Assembly: GCA_963724665.1 (NCBI GenBank)
Contig: CAVRVH010000012.1
Coordinates: 558,001-622,000, forward strand
From: DASUPK01 sp963724665
Lineage (GTDB): Bacteria; Actinomycetota; Thermoleophilia; Solirubrobacterales; 70-9
DNA: 64,000 nucleotides
Reading direction: 5' to 3'
Positions 33,733 through 41,802 of the stretch are shown here, in pieces. How positions within the stretch are numbered: the stretch's first letter is position 1; every line of letters begins with the position of its first letter. The translations under genes were made by a program, and so were the position numbers. The notes under the pieces were generated by a model. It was not told the origin of the DNA and ran no database searches. It saw only the letters and a program-made list of their open reading frames with translations.

Positions 33733-34605
33733 ATGGACGTCTTCCGCACTCCCGACGAGCGCTTCAAGGGCCTGCCCGGCTACGAGTTCGAGCCGCACTA
33801 CACGGAGATCGATGGCCTGCGGCTCCACTACGTCGACGAGGGGGAGGGTCGCCCGATCGTCTGCTTCCACGGCGAGCCGACCTGGGCGTTCCTCTACCGG
33901 AAGATGCTCGGCCCATTGGTCGAGGGCGGATTCCGGGTGATCTGTCCCGACTACGCAGGCTTCGGGCGCTCCGACAAGCCGACGGATCGCGGCTGGTACA
34001 CGTACGACGGCCACGTCGAGCTGGTCACGAAGCTGCTCGACGGGCTCGGCCTCTCTGACGCAATCGCCGTCGTCCAGGACTGGGGCGGGCCCATCGGGCT
34101 GCGCTGGGCGGTCGAGAACGCCGACAGCGTCGGCGGCCTGGCGATCCTCAACACAGGGATCTTCACCGGCCGGGTCTCCAAGGGCTTCATGGCTTGGCGT
34201 GACTTCGCGGAGAAGAACCCCGACCTCCCCGTCGGCTTCGTGATCCAGGGCGCGACCACCACCGAGCTTTCCGACGACATCGTCGCCGGCTACGACGCCC
34301 CCTTCCCGAACCCTGAGTCCAAGGCGGGCGCGGCCCAGTTTCCACTGCTCGTCCCGACCGAGGAGGAGGCGACGGGCGCGAAGGAGATGCGCGAGGTGGC
34401 AGATGAGTTGAGCCGCTGGGACAAGCCCGCCCTGGTCGCTTTCTCCGACAGCGACCCCGTCTTCCCGTATCCGCGCTCGGGCGAGCGATTTATCGACTGG
34501 ATCCCGACCGTCTCGGAGCAGGTGAAGATCGAGGGAGCTGCCCACTTTCTGCAAGAGGACCGAGGTGAGCAGATCGCGGGGGAGATCCTCCGCGTCTTCA
34601 CTTGA
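33733..34605 (+). CDS. Haloalkane dehalogenase, subfamily I (DhlA-like)
   Basis: 290 residues from ATG 33733. FRTPDERF at the start, HGEPTWAFLYRKM (oxyanion and halide side, Trp51), nucleophile Asp116 followed by halide-binding Trp117 in VVQDWGGPIGL, acid Asp near 241 in FSDSDPVFP and His271 in AAHFLQEDRGEQIA match the DhlA/HLD-I family closely. It hydrolyses carbon-halogen bonds of alkyl halides to alcohol and halide in the cytoplasm. Cap-domain residues set the substrate and were not resolved here. The next gene overlaps its stop (TTGA). Some HLD-I relatives have unknown natural substrates. Confidence 0.9.
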   Translation: MDVFRTPDERFKGLPGYEFEPHYTEIDGLRLHYVDEGEGRPIVCFHGEPTWAFLYRKMLGPLVEGGFRVICPDYAGFGRSDKPTDRGWYTYDGHVELVTKLLDGLGLSDAIAVVQDWGGPIGLRWAVENADSVGGLAILNTGIFTGRVSKGFMAWRDFAEKNPDLPVGFVIQGATTTELSDDIVAGYDAPFPNPESKAGAAQFPLLVPTEEEATGAKEMREVADELSRWDKPALVAFSDSDPVFPYPRSGERFIDWIPTVSEQVKIEGAAHFLQEDRGEQIAGEILRVFT

Positions 34606-35474
34606 CGTCCGAGGAGGTCAACGCTGAGCTGGCACGGCTCCCATGGCGTGGCCGGGAGGACGATCGGCCGCGTTTAGCGGTCCCTCCGGCTCCCATGCCC
34701 CTGCTGAACGGCCGCCGCTTCCGAAAGCGCTGGCGCTGGGTCGGGGCCTTCGCCGACAACCTGATGGCCTTCGCCGCGGTCGCCCAGGTCGGCCCGTCCT
34801 CGACGACGTTCTGGGGGATCTGGGATCGAGAGCGCAGACGCCTCTGGGACCAGACGCGGCGCGGATTCCCGGGCCGGCGCCGAGAGGTCGAGATGCGGGG
34901 GCGCTCCGTACACGTTCGCGCGGGAAGCATCGAGTTCGACCTCGAGTTCGGCGAGGGCAACCCGATCGAATGCATGTGCCCGAACGGCGAGGGCGGGTAC
35001 ACGTGGACCAGGAAAGCGGCCGGAATGCCGGTCAGCGGTGAGGTTCGGATTGGACGGAGAACGAACAGGCTCGAGGGACTCGGCGTCGCGGATGACTCCG
35101 CCGGATACCACCCTCGCTACACGTCATGGAAGTGGTCGGCTGGCGTCGGGACGGCTCGCGACGGGCGCTCCTTCGGCTGGAACCTGGTCAGCGGCATCAA
35201 CGACCCGCCGAGCTCGAGCGAGCGGACGATCTGGGTCGCGGGGGAGCCCACTGAGCCGGGACCGGTCAGGTTTCAGGGGCTCGAGACGATCCACTTCGAG
35301 GACGAGTCCCGCCTCAACTTCACGGCTGAGACACAGCGCTCTCATCACGAGGGGATTCCCCTGCTGGCCCGCTCGGACTACGAGGCTCCGCTGGGCACCT
35401 TCAGCGGCACGCTCATGGGCCTGTCCGTCGAGTCAGCGCTCGGCGTGATGGAGTCGCACGATGCCGTCTGGTAG
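34602..35474 (+). CDS. DUF2804-like protein
   Basis: 290 residues from TTG 34602, overlapping the dehalogenase stop. NGRRFRKRWRWVGAFADN near residue 36, a long beta-rich middle with HPRYTSWKWSAGVG, GRSFGWNLVSGIND and a final GTFSGTL strand fit the DUF2804 family, thought to be lipocalin- or diels-alderase-like. No enzyme activity is established that I know of. No signal peptide. Coupled translation with the dehalogenase suggests a shared substrate or lipid-like ligand, but this is only inference. Confidence 0.65.
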   Translation: MTSEEVNAELARLPWRGREDDRPRLAVPPAPMPLLNGRRFRKRWRWVGAFADNLMAFAAVAQVGPSSTTFWGIWDRERRRLWDQTRRGFPGRRREVEMRGRSVHVRAGSIEFDLEFGEGNPIECMCPNGEGGYTWTRKAAGMPVSGEVRIGRRTNRLEGLGVADDSAGYHPRYTSWKWSAGVGTARDGRSFGWNLVSGINDPPSSSERTIWVAGEPTEPGPVRFQGLETIHFEDESRLNFTAETQRSHHEGIPLLARSDYEAPLGTFSGTLMGLSVESALGVMESHDAVW

Positions 35475-36324
35475 GCGCGACTGGATCGCCATGGCGAAGG
35501 CGATCTACGGCCGCTTCGGCGAGGTGCAGGTCACCGATCGGGCGGCGGCACAGACCTACTACTCGATCCTCTCGCTGTTCCCGGGCCTGCTCGTCCTCGT
35601 CTCCCTGCTCTCCCTGCTGGGCAGCTATCCGCAGACCTACGAGAGCATCATCAACACCCTCCGGGATGCGGCACCGGGGACGGCTGTCGACACGATCAAC
35701 AGCGGGCTTCGGGATGCGCTCTCGAACCGAAGCGACGCCGGCGTGCTGCTGGTCGTGGGGATCGTGCTCTCGCTCTACTCCGCCTCGGGGGCGATGGGTG
35801 CGTCGATGCGGTCGCTCGAGGCCATCAACCGCGCCCCGAAGGGACGCGATTTCCTGCCGAACCTCGGGGTTCGCCTCGGGCTGACGGTGCTGGTAACGCT
35901 GCTGGTGCTGGTCGCGTTTCTGTCGGTGGTCGTCGCCGGCCCGCTCTTCGGCGCGATCGCCGACGCGGCCGGATTTCCCGGGTTCGTCAAGGGGCTGGTC
36001 GGCTACCTGCGCTGGCCGATCGGCGCCGCGGCGCTGCTCTGCGCCTTCGCGATCGTCTACGCCCTGGGTCCGCGCCGCACCCCCAGGCGCGGTGACCGCT
36101 CGCTGCGCTCGGTGCTGCCGGGCGCGGCCGTCGGCACGGCCCTCTGGTTCGCCGTTTCCCTCCTGTTCACTTTCTACGTCTCTCATTTCGGCTCTTATGA
36201 CAAGACCTATGGCACCCTCGGAGCGATGATCTCGCTGCTGATCTGGCTCTGGCTGGGGAATCTGGCGTTCCTGCTGGGAGCGCTGTTCAACGCCGAGGGC
36301 TACCGGGCCGTGGACGAAGGGTGA
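35461..36324 (+). CDS. YihY/BrkB-family inner membrane protein
   Basis: 287 residues with six membrane helices. TDRAAAQTYYSILSLFPGLLVL near residue 25, SLYSASGAMGASMRSLEAIN and the final MISLLIWLWLGNLAFLLGALFNAE are the three conserved blocks of the YihY (once mislabelled RNase BN) family. Its function is unsettled; transport or membrane remodelling is suspected. ATG 35461 lies inside the previous gene (14 nt overlap); ATG 35491 is another possible start. Confidence 0.88.
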   Translation: MPSGRRDWIAMAKAIYGRFGEVQVTDRAAAQTYYSILSLFPGLLVLVSLLSLLGSYPQTYESIINTLRDAAPGTAVDTINSGLRDALSNRSDAGVLLVVGIVLSLYSASGAMGASMRSLEAINRAPKGRDFLPNLGVRLGLTVLVTLLVLVAFLSVVVAGPLFGAIADAAGFPGFVKGLVGYLRWPIGAAALLCAFAIVYALGPRRTPRRGDRSLRSVLPGAAVGTALWFAVSLLFTFYVSHFGSYDKTYGTLGAMISLLIWLWLGNLAFLLGALFNAEGYRAVDEG

Positions 36325-37307
36325 TGGTCGCCCCGCTCGGGGTGGATCTGGGCCGCAGCTTCGACAGCTTCCAGCACGGCGCCCAGGAGTTCTTCCACCG
36401 ACTCTCGGAGATTGCCTGGCCCGCGATGATCATCGCGCTCCTCTTCTACTTCGCACACCTGGTCGCCCGCAGCCGCGCCTGGCAGAACGTCCTTCGGGCG
36501 GCGTACCCCGACCGGAAGGTGCCGTTGGCCCGGATCACCGCGGCCTATCTGGTCGGCGCGGGGATGAACAGCGTGGTGCCGGCTCGAATCGGCGACGCGG
36601 TGAAGATCTTTCTGGCGAAGCGCTCGATCCACCGATCCACCTATCCCACGGTTGTCTCGTCGTTCTTCGTCGGCTCGGTTTTCGACACCTCCGCCGGGAT
36701 CCTCGTCTTCATCTACGCCCTGACGCAGGGCCTGCTGCCCAAGCCACCCGAGTTGCCGGACCTGCCCGCCTTCGACATCGCCTTCTGGGCTCAGCATCCG
36801 GACTTCCTCGTCTTCACCCTGACGGCGCTCGCGATTGCGGCGGTGGTCGCCTTCGCCCTCCTCGCCCGCCGGGTGGAGGCATTCTGGGATCGGGTCAAGC
36901 AGGGCGCGATCGTGCTGGCCACACCGACCGTCTACCTCAGGACGGTCGCCTCCTGGCAGGCGGCCGGCTGGGTCCTGCGGTTCGTCTCCTACTGGTTCTT
37001 CCTCGAGGCCTTCCACATCGGGGGCTCCTTCCAGAACGTCCTGCTCGTGATGAGCGTCCAGACGATCGCGACACTCCTGCCGCTCACGCCTGGCGGCGCC
37101 GGCGCCCAGCAGGCACTGCTGGTGGCGACGCTCGTCGGCCCGGGCCCGATCGCGGTCCTCACCTACTCGGTGGGCCAGCAGATCGCCATCGCCGCCTGGA
37201 CCGTTGTGCTCGGCGCGCTCGCCCTGATCTTCGTCTTCCGGACAACGGACTGGCGCCGCCTGATCCACAGCGCGAGCCGGGAAGCCGAACAGCACGCGAA
37301 GGCCTAG
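36321..37307 (+). CDS. Flippase-like / lysylphosphatidylglycerol synthase transmembrane family protein
   Basis: 328 residues with about seven to nine hydrophobic helices. RAWQNVLRAAYP, AAYLVGAGMNSVVPARIGDAVKIFL and the LLPLTPGGAGAQQALLV segment are the characteristic blocks of the UPF0104/LPG-synthase-TM family, which includes flippase domains of MprF and polyprenyl-lipid-handling proteins such as AglD. Only the membrane part is present, with no tRNA-dependent synthase domain. GTG 36321 and ATG 36324 are both possible starts; both overlap the stop of the YihY gene, so the genes are in one operon. Confidence 0.85.
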   Translation: MMVAPLGVDLGRSFDSFQHGAQEFFHRLSEIAWPAMIIALLFYFAHLVARSRAWQNVLRAAYPDRKVPLARITAAYLVGAGMNSVVPARIGDAVKIFLAKRSIHRSTYPTVVSSFFVGSVFDTSAGILVFIYALTQGLLPKPPELPDLPAFDIAFWAQHPDFLVFTLTALAIAAVVAFALLARRVEAFWDRVKQGAIVLATPTVYLRTVASWQAAGWVLRFVSYWFFLEAFHIGGSFQNVLLVMSVQTIATLLPLTPGGAGAQQALLVATLVGPGPIAVLTYSVGQQIAIAAWTVVLGALALIFVFRTTDWRRLIHSASREAEQHAKA

Positions 37308-37320
37308 ATGGGTCTGATCT

Positions 37321-37959
37321 CTAGGTCGCCGGACGGGAGTCGATCTGCCAGCGCCACGGCGGCTCGTCGCTTGGGGAGAAGTCGTAGTGGTCTTTACCCG
37401 GCAGCGTCTCCAGCGGGACCAGGGCCGGGTCGTCCTCGAGGTTCAGCCTGATCCGAGATGCCGCCTCGATCTCTGCGGCTCCCGCCGTGCGAACGATTCG
37501 CTCCCAGCCGAGCCCGGGGCGGTAGAGCCAGTAGGTCATCCGAACGAGCCCGCCCGAGCGGCGGAGGTCCTCGACAGCGGTGAACTCGGTGACACGACGG
37601 CGGGATGAGGTGAGGCCCGGGGCGGAGCCGGGGGCGGCGCAGGTCGGCTGGCGGCAATGGCGGAAGTCAACCGGGAGCTCCCCGTTTTCGGCTCCCGGAG
37701 CCGGAACGAGGCTGCGGACCAGCTTGCCCAGCGGAAGGCCGTAGGCCAGCGCCAGGGGGTTCCGCCCGCAGGGCACCGGATAGCGCGGGCTGCAGCCGAT
37801 CCGGCGGGCGAGCATCTCGCCGAGCTCTCGCTCGCCTCTCGTCGGCGGCGAGGACACCAGGGCGGCGATCGCGGCGACGATCAGGATGGCGATCATCCCG
37901 GCGAGCGCGACGTACTCGACCGTGGCGGCGCCCCTGCGTCGATCTGAGCGAGAAGGCAT
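37321..37959 (-). CDS. TadE/Flp-pilin-like single-pass membrane protein
   Basis: 212 residues. A short basic start followed by RRGAATVEYVALAGMIAILIVAAIAALVS: the G-A-A-T-V-E-Y run before a single hydrophobic helix is like prepilin and TadE-type proteins, including the glutamate five residues into the helix. The outside domain has four cysteines (IGCSPRYPVPCG and HCRQPTCAAP) and no known fold. No Tad secretion genes are near. It could be an orphan pseudopilin or simply a membrane protein with a similar helix. Confidence 0.65.
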   Translation of the reverse strand: MPSRSDRRRGAATVEYVALAGMIAILIVAAIAALVSSPPTRGERELGEMLARRIGCSPRYPVPCGRNPLALAYGLPLGKLVRSLVPAPGAENGELPVDFRHCRQPTCAAPGSAPGLTSSRRRVTEFTAVEDLRRSGGLVRMTYWLYRPGLGWERIVRTAGAAEIEAASRIRLNLEDDPALVPLETLPGKDHYDFSPSDEPPWRWQIDSRPAT

Positions 37960-38035
37960 CGCCGCACGCTCGCCATGTCGGTGCGTCCCGAGACCTGCAT
38001 GAGTGCCGAATCCGTGACCGGCGAGTGCCGCGGTC

Positions 38036-38041
38036 TATGAT
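38036..38041 (+). promoter_or_regulatory. -10 box of a leaderless promoter (89-aa protein gene)
   Basis: TATGAT, close to the consensus -10, ends 6 nt before ATG 38048 without a ribosome site. It is the clearest of the leaderless promoters in this window and probably drives the three-gene unit up to 39948. Confidence 0.6.
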
Positions 38042-38047
38042 CGAGCC

Positions 38048-38317
38048 ATGGAAGGTTTCGGTGGACTCTTCGGCGATCCGGAGGAAATGCGCAGGCGAAT
38101 GGAGGAGCTCCAGGAGCAGATGCAAGGAGCTCAGAAGGTCGCCTGGGCCGACAACGCGATCAAGCTGGCGGTTGAGATGACGGTCGCCTCGATCGGCTCG
38201 CTGGAGCTGAGCGGCTCGACCGACGAGCAGGCGGTTCAGGTTCGCGACGCGATCCGGATCGTCTTCCCCGAGGCCGTGACCCTGGTCAGGGAGGCCCGGG
38301 AGGGCCTGCAGGACTGA
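38048..38317 (+). CDS. Small YbaB/EbfC-like protein
   Basis: 89 residues. The first 30 residues (GGLFGDPEEMRRRMEELQEQMQ) form a Met/Glu/Gln-rich coiled-coil helix similar to the N-terminus of YbaB/EbfC nucleoid proteins, then VEMTVASIGSLELSGSTDEQ resembles the strand part. It is shorter than YbaB (about 105) and the match is partial, so the assignment is tentative. First gene of an operon with an SDR and a degenerate alpha/beta hydrolase. A -10 box lies 6 nt upstream. Confidence 0.6.
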   Translation: MEGFGGLFGDPEEMRRRMEELQEQMQGAQKVAWADNAIKLAVEMTVASIGSLELSGSTDEQAVQVRDAIRIVFPEAVTLVREAREGLQD

Positions 38318-38346
38318 TGAGCGGTCACGCCCGCGGGGCCTGATCG

Positions 38347-39150
38347 ATGGGCCTGCCCGAGCCCTCGGTCAGCAGCATCTCAGTGGTCACCGGCGCGTCG
38401 TCGGGGATCGGTGCAGCCATCGCAAAGGAGCTGGCGTCGCGCGGGCACTCGCTCGCGCTGGTGGCCCGCCGCGAGGAGAGGCTCCGCACCCTGGCGACCG
38501 AGTTGACCTCTGCCTATGGCGTGGCGGCCGAGGTGATCGCAGCCGATCTCGGCGATGCAGCTGAGCGCGACCGCCTTGGTGATGAGCTCCGCGGCCGAGG
38601 CCGTGTAGTCGAGGTGCTGGTCAACAACGCCGGGTTCGGCCATCAGGCCGACTTCGCCACGAGCCCGCGCGAGCGCATGGTGGAGATGGTCAGCATCAAC
38701 GTCGAGACGGTCGTCGATCTCACCAGCCGCTTCCTCACGGGGATGATCGACCGCGGGCGCGGCAGCGTGATCAACATCGCTTCGACCGCCGCGTTCCAGC
38801 CGCTTCCCGGCTCGGCCGTCTACGCGGCGAGCAAGTCCTTCGTTCTCTCCTTCAGCGAAGCGATCCGCACCGAGCTGCGGGGCACCGGCGTCACGGTCAC
38901 CGCGGTCTGCCCCGGACCCGTGCGCACGGAGTTCATGGAGGTCGCGGGATTCGGCGGCGTTGAGGACCGAACGCCGGGAGCGGTCTGGATGACGCCCGAC
39001 GAGGTCGCCCAGCATGCGATCGACGGCGCCGCCAACGACAGGCGCGTGGTGGTCCCTGGCGCCTTGAATCGGGCGAGCGCGCTCGCTGGCCAGCACAGCC
39101 CCAGGGCGCTGGCGCTGCCTCTGATCAGCCGGTTCTGGCGCAACGTCTAG
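38347..39150 (+). CDS. Classical short-chain dehydrogenase (SDR)
   Basis: 267 residues. NAD(P) site VVTGASSGIGAAIAKEL near residue 14, VNNAGFG near 93, catalytic Ser in NIASTAAF and Tyr/Lys in YAASKSF, then VCPGPVRTEF. It is close to the DltE/YqjQ-like group of general SDRs; ARREERL after the second strand suggests NADP preference. Substrate unknown. It starts 29 nt after the small YbaB-like gene and ends 6 nt before the hydrolase-like gene. Confidence 0.9.
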   Translation: MGLPEPSVSSISVVTGASSGIGAAIAKELASRGHSLALVARREERLRTLATELTSAYGVAAEVIAADLGDAAERDRLGDELRGRGRVVEVLVNNAGFGHQADFATSPRERMVEMVSINVETVVDLTSRFLTGMIDRGRGSVINIASTAAFQPLPGSAVYAASKSFVLSFSEAIRTELRGTGVTVTAVCPGPVRTEFMEVAGFGGVEDRTPGAVWMTPDEVAQHAIDGAANDRRVVVPGALNRASALAGQHSPRALALPLISRFWRNV

Positions 39151-39156
39151 GCGGCG

Positions 39157-39948
39157 ATGCCGACCCTCGAGGCTCGCGGCGTCGAGATCGCCTGGAGCGA
39201 ACGAGGCGAGGGATCCCCGGTCCTACTGATCCACGAGAGCGCCGCCACGTCGGCGGTCTGGGATCCACTCGTGGAGGCTCTCGCCGGGGAGTTTCGGGCG
39301 ATCGCCTACGACCGCCGTGGGTGGGGAGCCTCCAGCGAGCCGGACGAATACCGCCGGACGACGATCGAGGAGCAGAGCGAGGACGCCGCCGCCCTGATCG
39401 AGGCGGCCGCTGACGAACCTGCCACCGTCTGCGGGGCGGGACTCGGCGCAGTGATCGGACTCGACCTGCTGTTGCGGCGAAGCGACGTCGTTTCCGCAGC
39501 GGTGCTGATCGAGCCCACGCTGTTCCAGCTCACGCCACTCGCCACCGAGGCTCTGTCCGAGGACCGCCACCGGATCGAGATCGCTGCCGGAGCCCGCGAG
39601 AACGTCATCGAGGTCTTCCTCGCCGGAGGCTTGCCGGCCCTCGGCGCGGGGGTCGAGCGCCTTCCTGACGAGACGGCCGCGGCCGCCCGGGATCGACCCC
39701 GGAGCGTCCTGGCGGAGATGGGAATCCCAGCCGGCTGGCGGATGCCGCTGCCTCGGTTGACGAGCGCGGACCGTCCCTCAGCCATCGTCATCGCCGAGTC
39801 GACCCCGACGCTGCTCCGCGAGGCCTCCCAGTCGCTCGGCGCCCGGCTGGGGCAGAGCTCCGAACGAGAGGTGAACTCGCCTCAGTTGCCGCCGCACCTC
39901 GGCGCCGCGGCCGAGATCGCGGCGATCGTGGCCGAGGTCAGTTCGTAG
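39157..39948 (+). CDS. Alpha/beta-hydrolase-fold protein without nucleophile
   Basis: 263 residues. The fold is clear: VLLIHESAATSAVWDPLVEALAG with the oxyanion strand, YDRRGWGASSEP and a nucleophile-elbow strand. But the elbow reads GAGLGA where Gly95 replaces the usual Ser/Cys/Asp (codon GGA at 39439-39441), and the HG before the oxyanion turn is HE. The usual C-terminal His is not obvious. It may be a pseudo-enzyme, a binding protein or a cofactor-free lyase. Convergent overlap of 11 nt with the next gene. Confidence 0.75.
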   Translation: MPTLEARGVEIAWSERGEGSPVLLIHESAATSAVWDPLVEALAGEFRAIAYDRRGWGASSEPDEYRRTTIEEQSEDAAALIEAAADEPATVCGAGLGAVIGLDLLLRRSDVVSAAVLIEPTLFQLTPLATEALSEDRHRIEIAAGARENVIEVFLAGGLPALGAGVERLPDETAAAARDRPRSVLAEMGIPAGWRMPLPRLTSADRPSAIVIAESTPTLLREASQSLGARLGQSSEREVNSPQLPPHLGAAAEIAAIVAEVSS

Positions 39949-40624
39949 AGGGCAGGCGGTCCGCCTGCACCTCGATCGCGCCGCCGCGGCGCGCGAGAAC
40001 ACCGCCAGTCTCGAGGACGACCGCGATGATCGCCGTGGGGATGGCGGCCAGCACGGTGACGACCGCGTCGATCGAGAAGGCCGCCAGCCCCCGTCCGTTT
40101 CCCGGGCGAAGGCGCCCGGAGGCAGCCTCGGAGGCGAAGTCCCGGTGGAAGGTGAGCAGGTTGAGAAGGGTCTGCCACATGGAGGCCATTCCGGGCCGGA
40201 TCAGGTGCCGAACGCGGCGAACCTCCAGCCCGCGCCGGGCCAGGAGCAGGCCAGCCGCCCGAGGCGTGGGGTGAATGCCACGCCCGCCGGGACGCAGCGC
40301 CGCCCAGTTCTCCGCTCCGAGCCAGGCCTGCAGGCTGGCGGCGTTGTCGGCCCGGATTGCGACGCCCGACCCGTTCTCCTCTCGGCCGAGGAGCAGCGCG
40401 TCGATCGCATGATCGGGCGACGGCACGGCGTCGCGGGCGGCGACCAGGCCGCAGTTCTCGCAGCGGTCGATCACCTGGTCCTCCCTAGATCCATAGCCCT
40501 CGGTCTCGAGCCAGACGAACAGCGGCTCTCCGCAGGCCGGGCAGCGAGCGCCGCCGGGGCTTGCTCCCTCCTCGAGGGTGACCCGCGGCCCCTTGCGGGT
40601 CGGAAGTCCGATCTCTCTGGCCAC
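39938..40624 (-). CDS. Zinc-ribbon protein with C-terminal half of a methyltransferase
   Basis: 228 residues from GTG 40624. CPAC near residue 28 and CENC near 55 make a zinc ribbon. From about 95 on, SLQAWLGAENWAALRPGGRG, HPTPRAAGLLLARRGLEVRRVRH and the hydrophobic AVVTVLAAIPTAIIAVVLE followed by RGGAIEVQA look like the C-terminal half of the actinobacterial zinc-ribbon/class I methyltransferases. The glycine-rich SAM-binding motif is absent, so methyl transfer is doubtful. Starts 1 nt after the stop of the saccharopine-dehydrogenase-like gene and is co-transcribed with it. Confidence 0.6.
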   Translation of the reverse strand: MAREIGLPTRKGPRVTLEEGASPGGARCPACGEPLFVWLETEGYGSREDQVIDRCENCGLVAARDAVPSPDHAIDALLLGREENGSGVAIRADNAASLQAWLGAENWAALRPGGRGIHPTPRAAGLLLARRGLEVRRVRHLIRPGMASMWQTLLNLLTFHRDFASEAASGRLRPGNGRGLAAFSIDAVVTVLAAIPTAIIAVVLETGGVLARRGGAIEVQADRLPSTN

Positions 40625-40625
40625 G

Positions 40626-41765
40626 CTAGGCCTCGACCGCGACCGGGACGTTGGTCTCGAAGATCTTCCAGCGAACGTCGAAGCGCTCGAGCCCGTCGAG
40701 GAAGCTCTTCGGCTCGAAGGCCTGGGACGGGGCCAGGCCGCCTCGACCCTCGAAGCCCTTGCGGGAGGCGAGGACCGCCCCCTGGACGATCGCCGCGGCG
40801 GTCAGCCCGTAGACGTCCCTGCCGGTGATCACGCCCTTGCGCTCGACCTCGCCCCGCTTCGCCTCGCAGACGATCGCCCAGGTCATCTTCTCCCTCTGCT
40901 CGGGCGTCTGGCCCTCGGGCAGGCGGGAGATCACGGCATTGGCAAGGCGCTTGAGCGGCGTCCTCATCGCGAGTCCCGCTGGTCGCACCATCACCTCGAA
41001 CAGCGGAGCGAGTCGATCGCTCGAGAACGATCCGGCGTTCATGCTGGCGCGGACGTTGCGGGTGGGCACGTGGCGGGGGACGGTGATCTGCTCTCCCGAG
41101 GGGTAGCGGAACATACGCTGCCGGCCGAAGGGCTCCGGGAACTCATGGGTCCCGCGAGAGACGCCGCCGCTGGTCTCGACCCATTCCATGTTCCGCCACT
41201 CGATGTCCTTGCCGCTGATCATCTCCAGGGTGGTCCGGGCGGTGCCCTGGCTCGGTGTGAAGTCCCGCCAGCAATAGAACATGTCGAGCTCGTCCAGCTC
41301 GCCCATGCCCTCGGCGGTGAGCGAGGCGATCATGTCGCCGGGGACGTAGTCGAAGCCCATCGCCGGGACCACTGCAACGCCCGCGCGCGCGGCGCCGGAC
41401 CCGTATCGCTCGTAGGCCATCTTCATGTACGGCTGCTCCCCGGTCGTGTCGAGGTAGTGGGTCCCGGTCTCGACGGCCGCGGCGAGCACCGGCTCACCGA
41501 AATGCACGAACGGCCCGGCGCAGTCGATCACCACGGCGCAATCGGCGAGCAGCTCGCGGAGGGATGAGGGGTCGTCCAGCTTGGCGGTCCGGGCGGGCGC
41601 CTCCAGGTCGAACTCGGCTCGCAGCGCGTCGAGCTTCTCGGCGCTGCGGCCGGAGACGATGAAGTCGGCGTCGGCACGGATCAGCTCGGCGACGACCAGC
41701 CGTCCGGTGTAGCCCGTGGCTCCGTAGACGACGATCGGCCCGCTCTGGCGGGAGATGAGTGGCAC
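40626..41765 (-). CDS. Saccharopine-dehydrogenase-like / trans-acting enoyl reductase family protein
   Basis: 379 residues from GTG 41765. The N-terminal Rossmann fold has VVYGATGYTGRLVVAEL and FIVSGRSAEKLDAL, then CAGPFVHFGEPVLAAAVETGTHYLDTTGE, the standard opening of the family that includes mycobacterial trans-acting enoyl reductases for phthiocerol lipids and many uncharacterised reductases. AMGFDYVPGDMIASLTA follows. Substrate unknown; lipid-linked reduction is plausible. TATCTT (complement of 41773-41778) lies 7 nt upstream of the GTG, so the mRNA is probably leaderless. Divergent from the frameshifted membrane-protein gene. Confidence 0.85.
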   Translation of the reverse strand: MPLISRQSGPIVVYGATGYTGRLVVAELIRADADFIVSGRSAEKLDALRAEFDLEAPARTAKLDDPSSLRELLADCAVVIDCAGPFVHFGEPVLAAAVETGTHYLDTTGEQPYMKMAYERYGSGAARAGVAVVPAMGFDYVPGDMIASLTAEGMGELDELDMFYCWRDFTPSQGTARTTLEMISGKDIEWRNMEWVETSGGVSRGTHEFPEPFGRQRMFRYPSGEQITVPRHVPTRNVRASMNAGSFSSDRLAPLFEVMVRPAGLAMRTPLKRLANAVISRLPEGQTPEQREKMTWAIVCEAKRGEVERKGVITGRDVYGLTAAAIVQGAVLASRKGFEGRGGLAPSQAFEPKSFLDGLERFDVRWKIFETNVPVAVEA

Positions 41766-41802
41766 GGCGGCCAAGATACAGTCCCGCCATACTGCCGACC
41801 CC

